This document shows, piece by piece, positions 43,638 to 52,220 of a stretch of 64,000 nucleotides of DNA. The stretch lies in the NCBI GenBank assembly GCA_022823665.1, contig JAJEHN010000009.1, positions 186,001 through 250,000 on the forward strand. Direction: 5' to 3'. The DNA comes from Thermoanaerobaculia bacterium. Lineage in GTDB: Bacteria > Acidobacteriota > Thermoanaerobaculia > Multivoradales > Multivoraceae. Numbering within the stretch: the stretch's first letter is position 1; the number at the start of each line of letters is the position of its first letter. The notes under the pieces were generated by a model. It was not told the DNA's origin. It ran no database searches and worked only from the letters and a program-made list of their open reading frames with translations. A program made the translations under genes and the position numbers.

Positions 43638-44258
43638 ATGAAAACCAGAGCTTTCCTGGCTGGCGCGGCCCTGGTCTGCGCCTCTCCCGCACTTGCCGCC
43701 GAGGTGCCGACATCCGCGGAGGACGTTCGGCCGCTTCTGGTCGGCAGCGCCGTCCCCGAGGTCGAGCTTCCCGCCGCCGACGGCGGTGTCGTTGATCTGG
43801 CCGCCCAGGCCAGGGCACAGCCGACGATCCTCATCTTCTACCGCGGCGGCTGGTGACCGTACTGCAACACGCAACTGGGTCAGTTGCAGGAGATAGAGCA
43901 GGATCTGATCAACCTCGGCTACCAGTTGTTCGCGGTCTCGCCGGACGTCGCGGACCAACTGCAGGCCACCGTCGACAAGAACGAACTGAAGTACCGGCTT
44001 CTCTCCGATCGGGGCATGGCGGCCTCGCAGGCGTTCGGCATCGCCTTCCGCGACGAGGAGATGGTGCGCACCTACCGGGAGAGCTACCAGCTCGACCTGG
44101 AGGCGTACGCCGGGGACGATCACCACATGCTGCCGGTGCCCGCGGTCTTCGTGCTCGACACGGACGGCCGGGTCGCCTTCCACTACGTGAACCCGGACTA
44201 CAAGGTCCGTCTCCCGGAGACGGTTCTGCTCGAGGCCGCGAAGGCGGCGCTCAAGTAG
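43638..44258 (+). CDS. Peroxiredoxin-like (AhpC/TSA family) selenoprotein, TGA read as Sec73
   Basis: Reading through one TGA at 43854-43856 gives a continuous 206-residue exported thioredoxin-fold protein. The signal peptide is MKTRAFLAGAALVCASPALA. The site reads FYRGGW-U-PYCNTQLGQL, where relatives have FYRGGWCPYC, so TGA replaces the first Cys of the CxxC motif (U73, C76). The second half, with FAVSPDVADQL and PVPAVFVLDTDGRVAFHYV, is intact and in frame to a TAG. A hairpin follows the TGA. The best explanation is selenocysteine; a fresh nonsense mutation or a sequencing error is the alternative. It would reduce peroxides or disulfides in the periplasm. Confidence 0.8.
43862..43889 (+). 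promoter_or_regulatory. Candidate bacterial SECIS hairpin
   Basis: Two alternative stems lie just 3' of the TGA at 43854-43856. One is GCAACT (43871-43876) with AGTTGC (43882-43887) around loop GGGTC, whose loop begins 20 bases after the TGA. The other is CTGCAAC (43862-43868) with GTTGCAG (43883-43889). A short hairpin with a G at the start of its loop at this distance is what bacterial SECIS elements require. Confidence 0.6.
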
Positions 44259-44292
44259 TTTCCGTCAACGGCCGAAGTCGCCGGCAAGCCGT

Positions 44293-45639
44293 TTGGCGAC
44301 GGTAGTGGATTCCAACCGACAGGCGCTGGCGCGCAACGATCCCGCGGTGTGGGCCGCGATCGCCGGCGAGGAGGAGCGCGAGCGGCGCGGCATCGAGCTG
44401 ATCCCATCGGAGAATTACACCTACCCCGAGGTGTTCGCGGCGAACGGCTCGGTGCTGACGAACAAGTACGCGGAGGGCTATCCCGGCCGCAGGTACTACG
44501 GCGGCCAGGAGTTCACGGACGCGGTCGAGCGGCTGGCGATCGAGCGCGCCTGCCGGCTGTTCCGGGCCGAGCACGCGAACGTCCAGGCGCTGTCCGGCTC
44601 GCCGATGAACCAGGCCGTCTACTTCGCCTTCCTCGATCCCGGCGACACGGTGCTGGCGATGGATCTGTCACACGGCGGCCACCTCACCCATGGCGCGCCG
44701 GTGTCCCACATGGGCCGGGTCTTCAACTTCATCCGCTACCGGACGGACCCGGCCAACGAGGGCGCAATCGACTTCGACGCCATGCTCGCCCAGGCCCGCG
44801 AGCATCGGCCGAAGATGATCCTCTGCGGCTACTCGTCCTACCCGCGGGACTACGACTACCGCGAGTTCAAGCGGGTCGCGGACGACGTGGGGGCGCTGAC
44901 GATGGCCGACGTGTCCCACATCGGCGGCCTGATCGCGGGCAATGCGATGGCGAACCCGCTCGACCACGGCTTCGACGTGATGACGACGACCGGCCACAAG
45001 ACCCTCCGCGGTCCCCGGAGCGGGCTCATCCTGTCCCGCGCGGAGCACCGCCGGAAGATCGACAAGGCGGTGTTTCCGGGTCTCCAGGGCGGTCCCCACA
45101 TGAACGCGGTCGCGGCGCTCGCGATCACTCTGGGCAAGGCGCTCGAACCCGAGTTCGCCGTCTACGCCCGGCAGGTCCTTTCGAACGCGAAGGTGCTGGC
45201 GGACGAACTGATGAGCCGCGGCGCCGAACTGGTCACCGGCGGCACCGAGAACCACATGATGGTGCTGGACACGCAGGCGAGCTTCGGTATCGACGGCCGG
45301 ATCGCCGAAGAGACGCTGGACAAGGTCTCGATCACGGTCAACAAGCAGTTGATCCCGGACGATCCGCTGCCGCCGCTGCGACCCAGCGGCATCCGCCTCG
45401 GCAGCCCGGCGGCCACCACCCGCGGCATGGAAGAGGCGGAGATGAAGCTGCTCGCCGAGTGGATCATGGACGCGCTCCGGCGCCACCGGGACGAGGAGCG
45501 CCTCGACGCCATGCGCCAGGACATCGAACGGTTCTGCCTGCGCTTCCCCGTGCCCGGCGTGACCCCGTCAGACGCTGGCGCCGCCAGCCCCCGAAGATCA
45601 AGCGCCGCCAGACCCCGAACACCAGACGCAAGAGGCTGA
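44293..45639 (+). CDS. glyA: Serine hydroxymethyltransferase
   Basis: The 448-residue PLP enzyme interconverts serine and glycine with tetrahydrofolate. Features include ELIPSENYTYPEV, NKYAEGYPGRRYYGG, the Schiff-base Lys in TTGHKTLRGPRSG, and VFPGLQGGPH. The TTG at 44293 is the farthest reasonable start; GTG at 44305 is an alternative, and neither has a strong ribosome site. The C-terminal 25 residues are low-complexity and charged. It follows the selenoprotein by 34 bases. Confidence 0.93.
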   Translation: MATVVDSNRQALARNDPAVWAAIAGEEERERRGIELIPSENYTYPEVFAANGSVLTNKYAEGYPGRRYYGGQEFTDAVERLAIERACRLFRAEHANVQALSGSPMNQAVYFAFLDPGDTVLAMDLSHGGHLTHGAPVSHMGRVFNFIRYRTDPANEGAIDFDAMLAQAREHRPKMILCGYSSYPRDYDYREFKRVADDVGALTMADVSHIGGLIAGNAMANPLDHGFDVMTTTGHKTLRGPRSGLILSRAEHRRKIDKAVFPGLQGGPHMNAVAALAITLGKALEPEFAVYARQVLSNAKVLADELMSRGAELVTGGTENHMMVLDTQASFGIDGRIAEETLDKVSITVNKQLIPDDPLPPLRPSGIRLGSPAATTRGMEEAEMKLLAEWIMDALRRHRDEERLDAMRQDIERFCLRFPVPGVTPSDAGAASPRRSSAARPRTPDARG

Positions 45640-45647
45640 AGAACGAG

Positions 45648-46505
45648 ATGGCTTCCGAACCCCACGACGACGCGATCCGCCACGAACTCGAGGACGGCGT
45701 CCTCACGATCACGCTGAACCGGCCCGAGCGTCTCAACGCTTTCAACGGCCAGATGATGGCGGAGATGATGGACGCCTTCGACCGCGCGGACGCGGACGAC
45801 GACGTCCGCGCCGTCATCATCACCGGCGAAGGGCGAGGATTCTGCGCCGGCGCCGATCTCTCCTCCGGCGGCGACACCTTCGCCCGGTCCAACGCCGACC
45901 TCGACGACTACCGGGACGGCGGCGGCGTGCTGTCGCTGCGGATCTACGACCTCCGCAAGCCGATCATCGCCGCGATCAACGGCCCGGCGGTCGGAGTCGG
46001 CATCACGATGACCCTGCCGATGGACGTGCGCCTCGCCTCCACCGAAGCGCGGATGGGCTTCGTCTTCGTGCGCCGGGGCATGGTGCCCGAAGCCTGCAGC
46101 AGCTACTTCCTGCCCCGGCTCGTCGGCATGGGGCGGGCCTCCGAGTGGACGCTGACCGGCCGCGTCTTTCCGGCCTCCGAAGCGTTGGAAGCAGGGCTCG
46201 TCAATCGCGTCCTGCCGCCGGACGAGCTGCTTCCCGCCGCCCGTGAGCTGGCGAGCGAGATCGCGGCCAACACCTCGCCTGTTTCGGTCGCGATCACTCG
46301 GCACATGCTGTGGAAGGCCCTCGACGCCGAGTCGCCGATGGCGGCGCACCGCGTGGAGTCGAAGGGCATCTACACGCGCGGCAGGAGCGCCGACGCCAGG
46401 GAGGGCGTCACCTCCTTCCTCGAGAAACGACCCGCCGAGTTCCCCCTGAAGGTGAGCGCGGACTTGCCGCCCTACTTTCCCTGGTGGGAGGACGAGCCGT
46501 TCTAG
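45648..46505 (+). CDS. Enoyl-CoA hydratase/isomerase family protein
   Basis: The 285-residue crotonase-fold protein has ITLNRPERLNAFNGQMM (about 23), the oxyanion-hole GFCAGADLSSGG and INGPAVGVGITMTLPMD. A catalytic Glu is placed in MVPEACSSYFLPRLVG. It acts on an acyl-CoA thioester, as a hydratase or isomerase. It begins 8 bases after glyA. The C-terminal DLPPYFPWWEDEPF tail is commonly seen in this crotonase subgroup. Confidence 0.9.
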   Translation: MASEPHDDAIRHELEDGVLTITLNRPERLNAFNGQMMAEMMDAFDRADADDDVRAVIITGEGRGFCAGADLSSGGDTFARSNADLDDYRDGGGVLSLRIYDLRKPIIAAINGPAVGVGITMTLPMDVRLASTEARMGFVFVRRGMVPEACSSYFLPRLVGMGRASEWTLTGRVFPASEALEAGLVNRVLPPDELLPAARELASEIAANTSPVSVAITRHMLWKALDAESPMAAHRVESKGIYTRGRSADAREGVTSFLEKRPAEFPLKVSADLPPYFPWWEDEPF

Positions 46506-46549
46506 GCGAGAACGGCAGCGGATCGCGGCCCGCAACCCGCCGCGGGGCG

Positions 46550-47830
46550 GTGGCGTCATGGTGTCTCTACGACTGGGCCAATTCCGCCTTCACGACCCTG
46601 GTCGTGACCTTCATCTACGCGACCTACTTCACGCAGACCTTCGCCGAGAACGCGGACCGGGGCACCGTCCTGTGGTCCCGGGGGATCACGATCAGTTCCC
46701 TGGTCATCGCACTGATCTCTCCCGTGCTCGGCGCGATGGCAGACCGCTCCGGACGGCGGCGGCGCTTTCTGGCCGTCGCCACCCTGGTCTCCATCGGCGC
46801 CACGATCTGGCTCACATTCATCGTTCCGGGAAGCGACAACGCGGTCCTCGCCGCTCTCGCGCTCTTCATCATCGGCAACGTCGGCTTCGAAGTCGGACTC
46901 GTCTTCTACAACGCCTTCCTGCCTCAGTTGTCGACCCGGGAGACGATCGGGCGCATCTCCGGCAACGCCTGGGCGCTCGGCTACGCGGGAGGCCTCGCCT
47001 GCCTCGTGCTGGCGTTGTTCGGGCTGATCGGCCTCGGCGACGCCGATCCCTGGCTCGCGCTCAGCGCGGAGAACGGCTTCAACGTCCGGGCCTCCAACCT
47101 GCTGGTCGCGGTCTGGTTCCTGCTCTTCAGCCTGCCGGCGCTCCTTCTCCTGCGCGACCAGGTCGGGGCGCGAACGGTCGAAGGCGCCGGAGGCACAACC
47201 GCAGCCATTCGCGGCGCCTTTCTGAAGCTTGGCCGCACTCTGACCCGGATCCGCGACTTCAGGGACATCGTGCGTTTCCTGGTCGCACGCCTCATCTACA
47301 ACGACGGCCTGATCACCGTGTTCGCCTTTGGCGGCGTGTACGCCGCGGGCACCTTCGGCATGGACACGGCGGAGGTCATCGTCTTCGGCATCGCGCTGAA
47401 CGCCGCCTCCGGGCTGGGCGCGTTTCTGTTCGGCCTGGTCGACGACCGGATCGGCGGCCGCGCCACCATCCTGTGGAGCCTCGTCGGTCTCTTCGGCTGT
47501 TCCCTGGCCGCGGTGGCGGCGCCGAACAAGGCGTGGTTCTGGGGTGCGGCGATGGTGATGGGCCTGTTCATCGGTCCCAACCAGTCCGCCAGCCGGTCGC
47601 TGATGGGTCGATTCGCCCCGAAGCGCTACGAATCCGAGTTCTTCGGCTTCTTCGCCTTCTCCGGCAAGGCAACGGCGTTCCTGGGCCCGATGCTGCTGGG
47701 CCTGATCACGGCCGGCTACGGTCAGCGTGCCGGCATCGCCGTCGTCCTTCTGTTCTTCCTGGTCGGCGGTCTGCTGTTGCTCCGCGTCGATGAGGCGCGA
47801 GGCATCGAACGAGCGACGCGCGGCGCGTAG
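46550..47830 (+). CDS. UMF1/Atg22-like MFS transporter
   Basis: The 426-residue protein has 12 predicted transmembrane helices. The start region WCLYDWANSAFTTLVVTF is the hallmark of the UMF1 (vacuole effluxer Atg22-like) MFS family. Other loops include SPVLGAMADRSGRRRRF and FFAFSGKATAFLGP. The GTG at 46550, with GGGGCG just upstream, sets it 44 bases after the hydratase. Bacterial members are presumed exporters of amino acids or small metabolites; the substrate is unknown. Confidence 0.87.
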   Translation: MASWCLYDWANSAFTTLVVTFIYATYFTQTFAENADRGTVLWSRGITISSLVIALISPVLGAMADRSGRRRRFLAVATLVSIGATIWLTFIVPGSDNAVLAALALFIIGNVGFEVGLVFYNAFLPQLSTRETIGRISGNAWALGYAGGLACLVLALFGLIGLGDADPWLALSAENGFNVRASNLLVAVWFLLFSLPALLLLRDQVGARTVEGAGGTTAAIRGAFLKLGRTLTRIRDFRDIVRFLVARLIYNDGLITVFAFGGVYAAGTFGMDTAEVIVFGIALNAASGLGAFLFGLVDDRIGGRATILWSLVGLFGCSLAAVAAPNKAWFWGAAMVMGLFIGPNQSASRSLMGRFAPKRYESEFFGFFAFSGKATAFLGPMLLGLITAGYGQRAGIAVVLLFFLVGGLLLLRVDEARGIERATRGA

Positions 47831-47878
47831 CGGCATCAACCATGGACTCCGGAATCACGTAGAAGAGAGAGGGGAGCG

Positions 47879-48466
47879 ATGGAGGCAGTCAGCAACTGGT
47901 GGGGGTCCCTGGAGGGTGCGTATCGCGTCTTCTACGCGCTCGGCATCGTCTCCGCCCTGGCCCTCCTGATTCAGGTCGTCCTGACGGTCTTCGGACTCGA
48001 CGACATCTTCGACGCGGCCGAGGGCGAAGGGACGTCGCTGCTCTCGATGCGCACCGTCAGCGGTTTCCTGGCCGGCTTTGGCTGGACCGGCGTCGTGATG
48101 ATGCGAGCCGGTTACTCCACTCTGGCCGCCTCGATCGGCGGCACAGTGGTCGGTCTCCTCTTCGCCGGCATCCTGTTCCTGATCATCCGCGTGATGATGG
48201 GCCTGCGCCACAGCGGCACGATCGACTACAGGAACGCGGTCGGCGTGGCCGGCAAGGTCTACGCGCCGATCGGCGCGAGTCTCGAGAAGCCCGGCCAGGT
48301 CGAAGTCCTGGTCCAGGGCCGGCTGCGAACGGTCGCCGCGATGACCCGGCACAACCAGGACCTGCCGACTCTCGCCCGCATCCGCGTGGTCGACACTCTC
48401 GATTCCAACACCCTGCTCGTCGCTCCCCTCGACGCGGAAGCCGGCGACGCGAAAGAAACCAAGTAG
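47879..48466 (+). CDS. NfeD-like membrane protein partner of flotillin
   Basis: The 195-residue protein has three or four membrane helices (about 15-40, 60-75, 82-108). A small soluble beta domain follows (about 120-190: NAVGVAGKVYAPIGASLEKPGQ) that looks like the OB-fold of short NfeD/YuaF proteins. GGGGAG lies upstream of the ATG. It is followed after 19 bases by the flotillin gene, the usual pairing. The pair organises membrane microdomains and influences membrane fluidity and stress responses in other bacteria. Confidence 0.8.
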   Translation: MEAVSNWWGSLEGAYRVFYALGIVSALALLIQVVLTVFGLDDIFDAAEGEGTSLLSMRTVSGFLAGFGWTGVVMMRAGYSTLAASIGGTVVGLLFAGILFLIIRVMMGLRHSGTIDYRNAVGVAGKVYAPIGASLEKPGQVEVLVQGRLRTVAAMTRHNQDLPTLARIRVVDTLDSNTLLVAPLDAEAGDAKETK

Positions 48467-48485
48467 CAGTTAGGAGAATCCATAC

Positions 48486-49901
48486 GTGGACCTGATCATT
48501 CTCATCCTGTCCGCCCTGGCGGCGGTCCTCATCCTTATCTTCTCGCTCTCGAGCCGCTACCGGCGGTGCCCGTCGGATCGCATCCTCGTGGTCTACGGGA
48601 AGATCGGCGGCGCCGGTTCGGCGAAGTGCTACCACGGCGGCGCGGCCTTCATCATCCCGATCCTGCAGGCCCACCAGTTCCTCGATCTCGAACCGATGAC
48701 GATGGACATCAACCTGACCGGAGCGCTGTCGAAGCAGAACATCCGCGTCAACTGCCCGTCGACGTTCACGGTCGGCATCTCGACCGAGGCCGGGGTGATG
48801 GAGAACGCGGCCGAGCGCCTGCTCGGCATGCAGATGGAGCGCGTCTCCGCGCTCGCCCGCGACATCATCTTCGGTCAGATGCGGGTCGTCCTGGCGACGA
48901 TGCCGATCGAGGAGATCAACGCCGACCGCGACAAGCTGATCGAGAACATCTCGAACGGCGTCGAGGTCGAGCTGAAGAAGGTCGGCCTGCGGCTGATCAA
49001 CGTGAACATCCAGGACATCACGGACGAGTCCGGCTACATCGACGCGCTCGGCAAGGAAGCCGCCGCTCGGGCGATCAACGAGGCGAAGGTCAAGGTGGCC
49101 GAGCAGGAGCGCGACGGCGAGGTCGGCGCGGCGGCCGCAGAGCGGGACCGGCGCATCCAGGTCGCCGAGGCCAGGGCGACGGCTCAGGAGGGTGAGAACG
49201 AATCCGCGGTGCGGGTGGCCCAGTCCGACTCCAGCCGAAGAAAGGAAGAGGCCGAGGCCGAGCGCGACGCATCCGCCGCCGAGAAGGTCAAGGCCGCCCA
49301 GGCCCTGCAGGAAGCCTACGCGGCCCAGCAGGAGTCCGAGGTCGCGCGCGCCAGCCGGGAGCAGGCGACCCAGCGCGCCGACGTCGTCGTTCCCGCCGAG
49401 ATCAAGAAGGAAGAGATCGCCACGCTGGCCGAGGCCGAAGCCGAGCGCAACCGCCGCCTGAAGCAGGGCGAAGCGGACGGCATCCGGTCCCTGACCGAGG
49501 CCGACGCGGACCGCATCCAGCGCCTTCAGGAAGCCGAAGCGGCAGGTATCGAGGCAGTGCTCAAGAAGAAGGCCGAGGGTTTCGACCGGATCGTCGACGC
49601 AATCGGCGGCGCCGACAACGCGGCGTTGCTCCTGGCCACGGAACAGCTACCGAAGCTGGTCGAGGAGCAGGTCAAGGCGATCGCCGGTCTCAAGATCGAC
49701 AACGTGACCGTCTGGGACTCGGGCCGCGGCGAGAACGGCAAGACGGCCACCGCGGATTTCGTCTCCGGCCTGATCGGCTCCCTGCCCCCGCTGCACGAGC
49801 TGACGAAAAACGTCGGCATCAAGCTGCCGGAGTACCTGGGCAGCAGCGAGGAAACCGAGGCGGCTTCGCCCGCGGAACCGGAGGCCGATCCCGAACCCTG
49901 A
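48486..49901 (+). CDS. Flotillin-like SPFH protein
   Basis: The 471-residue protein has an N-terminal membrane helix (about 2-19) and an SPFH domain (about 30-200, with RCPSDRILVVYGKIGG and NVNIQDITDESGYI). A long Glu/Ala-rich coiled coil follows (about 200-360) and a C-terminal region starting near GGADNAALLLATEQLPKLV. Length and order match FloT/eukaryotic-type flotillins. The start is GTG at 48486 after TAGGAGA. It is expected at the inner face of the membrane together with the NfeD-like protein. Confidence 0.93.
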   Translation: MDLIILILSALAAVLILIFSLSSRYRRCPSDRILVVYGKIGGAGSAKCYHGGAAFIIPILQAHQFLDLEPMTMDINLTGALSKQNIRVNCPSTFTVGISTEAGVMENAAERLLGMQMERVSALARDIIFGQMRVVLATMPIEEINADRDKLIENISNGVEVELKKVGLRLINVNIQDITDESGYIDALGKEAAARAINEAKVKVAEQERDGEVGAAAAERDRRIQVAEARATAQEGENESAVRVAQSDSSRRKEEAEAERDASAAEKVKAAQALQEAYAAQQESEVARASREQATQRADVVVPAEIKKEEIATLAEAEAERNRRLKQGEADGIRSLTEADADRIQRLQEAEAAGIEAVLKKKAEGFDRIVDAIGGADNAALLLATEQLPKLVEEQVKAIAGLKIDNVTVWDSGRGENGKTATADFVSGLIGSLPPLHELTKNVGIKLPEYLGSSEETEAASPAEPEADPEP

Positions 49902-49908
49902 GACGGCG

Positions 49909-50148
49909 TCAGGTGATGTCGCGGAGCGTCAGGCCGCGGCTCTTCAGGTAGGGCATCAGGCCCTTCCTGTCGATCGTGCGCAAGGCACGGGTCGACACCT
50001 TCAGCTTGAGCGTCCGCTTCAGTTCGGGCACGTACAGACGCTTGGTCTGGATGTTCGGCCGCTGCCACTTGTTCGTGACGTTGTGCGCGTGGGAGATGTT
50101 GTGGCCGCTGAGCGGCTTCTTGCCGGTGATCCGGCAGACTCTGGGCAT
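49909..50148 (-). CDS. rpmB: Ribosomal protein bL28
   Basis: The 79-residue protein begins MPRVCRITGKKPLSGHNISH and contains RRF-free L28 text such as VTNKWQRPNIQTKRLYVPE and VSTRALRTIDRKGLM. It is a normal length for bL28, a component of the large ribosomal subunit. Its stop is only 7 bases from the convergent flotillin gene. A TATCAT hexamer lies on this strand at 50218-50213, about 65 bases upstream, as a possible -10. Confidence 0.96.
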   Translation of the reverse strand: MPRVCRITGKKPLSGHNISHAHNVTNKWQRPNIQTKRLYVPELKRTLKLKVSTRALRTIDRKGLMPYLKSRGLTLRDIT

Positions 50149-50336
50149 GATTCAGGACTCCATCGACGCGACGCCGCGGTGAGAGCGTCGGAGCGGTCTC
50201 GTTGGGCGCGCGATGATAGCAGCGTAGCCGTTCGTTGTCGCGCGAAGGCCGCCGACCGGCTGCTAGGCTGCACCGACCAGAGAAAGCAACCGCAACGCCG
50301 GAAACGTCCCGGCGCGCCACACCGGGAGGACCCACC

Positions 50337-52196
50337 GTGAACGAACTGGTCTACCGCTTCCTCCGCAACGATCTCTCGCGTCGCGGGTTCATCCAGGCCC
50401 TGACCGCGCTGGGGCTCACCGGCACGATCGCCGAATCCACCGCGAACGCGGCGGCCGCGGCAACGAACGCCGACCCGGAATCGGGGAGCCACACGGCCAA
50501 CGGCACCGGGGGTGAACTGATGGTCGAACAGATGGAGGCGGCCGGCGTCCGCTTCCTGTTCACCAACCCCGGATCCTTCGAGGTCGGCCTCTTCGACGCC
50601 TTCCTCGACCGGCCGAAGATGCAGCTCATCATGGGGCTGCACGAGGGGATCGTCATCGCGATGGCCGACGGCTACCACAAGGCCTCCGGCGAACCGGCTC
50701 TCGTCAACGTCCACGTGATCGCCGGCACCGCGCAGTCGGCCGGTCAGCTCTACAACTCGAGTCGCGACGGCTCCGCTCTGATCGTGACCGCCGGCCTGCT
50801 CGACAACGAGATGCAGGACGACAACCTGCTGCTGGGACCCAGGCCGGGCTTCGACCAGAAGGACGTGAACCGGCAATTCACGAAGATGTCCTGGGAGACG
50901 CGGGATGCGGAGTCGATTCCGGTCATGCTCCGGCGCGCCTTCAAGGTCGCGACGACGGCCCCCGGCGGCCCGACCTACCTCGCTCTGGCCAACCACGCCC
51001 TGGAAGCCAAGGGGGTCAGCGCCGCGATCCACGACCGGGCCTCCTTCATCATCCCGGACGACATCCCGGCGCGCGATGAGGACATCGAGGCCGTCGCACG
51101 GACGTTGATCGAAGCCGAAGCGCCCATCATCCACGTCGGCGACGAGGTGAGCAAGGCCGGCGCCCAGCAGGCCGTGCTGGAACTGGCGGAGCTGCTCGGA
51201 GTGCCGGTGGCCGACGTGAACTGGCCGTTCCACAGCTTCCCGCGGACGCACCCGCTCTACGCCGGCGGTTACAGCAGCCGCGACCGCGACTTCGTGCTCC
51301 GTATCGGCGTCGGCGACATCGGCGGCACGGCCGCCGCGGCGCCCGACGCCGAGGGTTCGCGGAGCACCTGGATCGGCCTGAACACCGGGGCGATCGGCGG
51401 CGACCGTCCGTTCGGCCGCGCCGTCGTGGCCAACACGAAGCTGGCCGCGGAAGCGCTGGTCGAGGCCGTCGAGTCGCTGACGACCGAGGAACGCCGGTCG
51501 AAGATCCGCGCGTCGCGACCCGAAAACGCTCGCCGGCAGCCCCAGCTCGACCCGGCAAACGTCGGCAACAGCCCGATCCACGCCGACGAGCTCGGCCACG
51601 TCCTCGAAACGGAGCTCGACCCGAACGCGATCATCGTCAGTGAGAACCTGAGCGGCTCGAACCAGTTCTTCTCCACCGGCCACCGGGACAACGAGAAGAC
51701 CTGGCTCGCCACCTCCGGCGCCGGCCTCGGCTGGGGCATCGGCGCCGCGACCGGCGCCAAGCTCGGCCAGCCCGACCGCCAGGTCGTCTGCAACATCGGC
51801 GACGGCTCGGTCATGTACAGCGCCGCCGGTTTCTGGTCCCAGGCCCGCTACGGCGTCCCGGTGCTGACCGTGGTCACGAACAACCGGAACTACCAGACCG
51901 TCCGCTTCGCGTACGCCCGCTACGACGGCAGGATGAAGGCGGCCAACCGCTACACCGGCATGCACCTCGGTGACCCGGACATCGACTTCGCCGGTCTCGC
52001 CAGGAGCCAGGGCGTCGACGGCGTGACGGTCGAGTCGGCGGCCGATCTCCGGCCGGCGATCCGCCGCGGCATCGAAGTCACCCGCGCCGGCGAGCCCTTC
52101 CTCGTCGACGTGGTCGTCGACCGCAAGGGCGACGGCGGCGACTCCACCTGGCACCAGGAGTTCAGCCTGGCCGACCAGCGGACGAAGACGGTCTAG
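50337..52196 (+). CDS. Tat-exported thiamine-diphosphate-dependent enzyme (ALS/benzoylformate decarboxylase-like)
   Basis: The 619-residue protein has a twin-arginine signal, LSRRGFIQALTALGL (about 13-27). All three ThDP-enzyme domains follow: pyrimidine-binding (about 60-225, with GLHEGIVIAMADGYHKASG and a Glu), a central domain (about 250-390) and a pyrophosphate-binding domain with NIGDGSVMYSAAGFW and NNRNY (about 510-545). The GTG at 50337 follows GGGAGGA. Acetolactate synthase-like enzymes are normally cytosolic, so export is unusual. Reaction unknown; probably decarboxylation or lyase chemistry on a 2-oxoacid. Confidence 0.87.
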   Translation: MNELVYRFLRNDLSRRGFIQALTALGLTGTIAESTANAAAAATNADPESGSHTANGTGGELMVEQMEAAGVRFLFTNPGSFEVGLFDAFLDRPKMQLIMGLHEGIVIAMADGYHKASGEPALVNVHVIAGTAQSAGQLYNSSRDGSALIVTAGLLDNEMQDDNLLLGPRPGFDQKDVNRQFTKMSWETRDAESIPVMLRRAFKVATTAPGGPTYLALANHALEAKGVSAAIHDRASFIIPDDIPARDEDIEAVARTLIEAEAPIIHVGDEVSKAGAQQAVLELAELLGVPVADVNWPFHSFPRTHPLYAGGYSSRDRDFVLRIGVGDIGGTAAAAPDAEGSRSTWIGLNTGAIGGDRPFGRAVVANTKLAAEALVEAVESLTTEERRSKIRASRPENARRQPQLDPANVGNSPIHADELGHVLETELDPNAIIVSENLSGSNQFFSTGHRDNEKTWLATSGAGLGWGIGAATGAKLGQPDRQVVCNIGDGSVMYSAAGFWSQARYGVPVLTVVTNNRNYQTVRFAYARYDGRMKAANRYTGMHLGDPDIDFAGLARSQGVDGVTVESAADLRPAIRRGIEVTRAGEPFLVDVVVDRKGDGGDSTWHQEFSLADQRTKTV

Positions 52197-52220
52197 AGCC
52201 CCAGACCGGTCGCAGGCTAC

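Noticed and set aside
43638-43856. Short peroxiredoxin fragment ending at TGA, read as a pseudogene
   Set aside because: The TGA replaces the catalytic Cys exactly, and the rest of the gene shows no other damage, so selenocysteine is the better reading.
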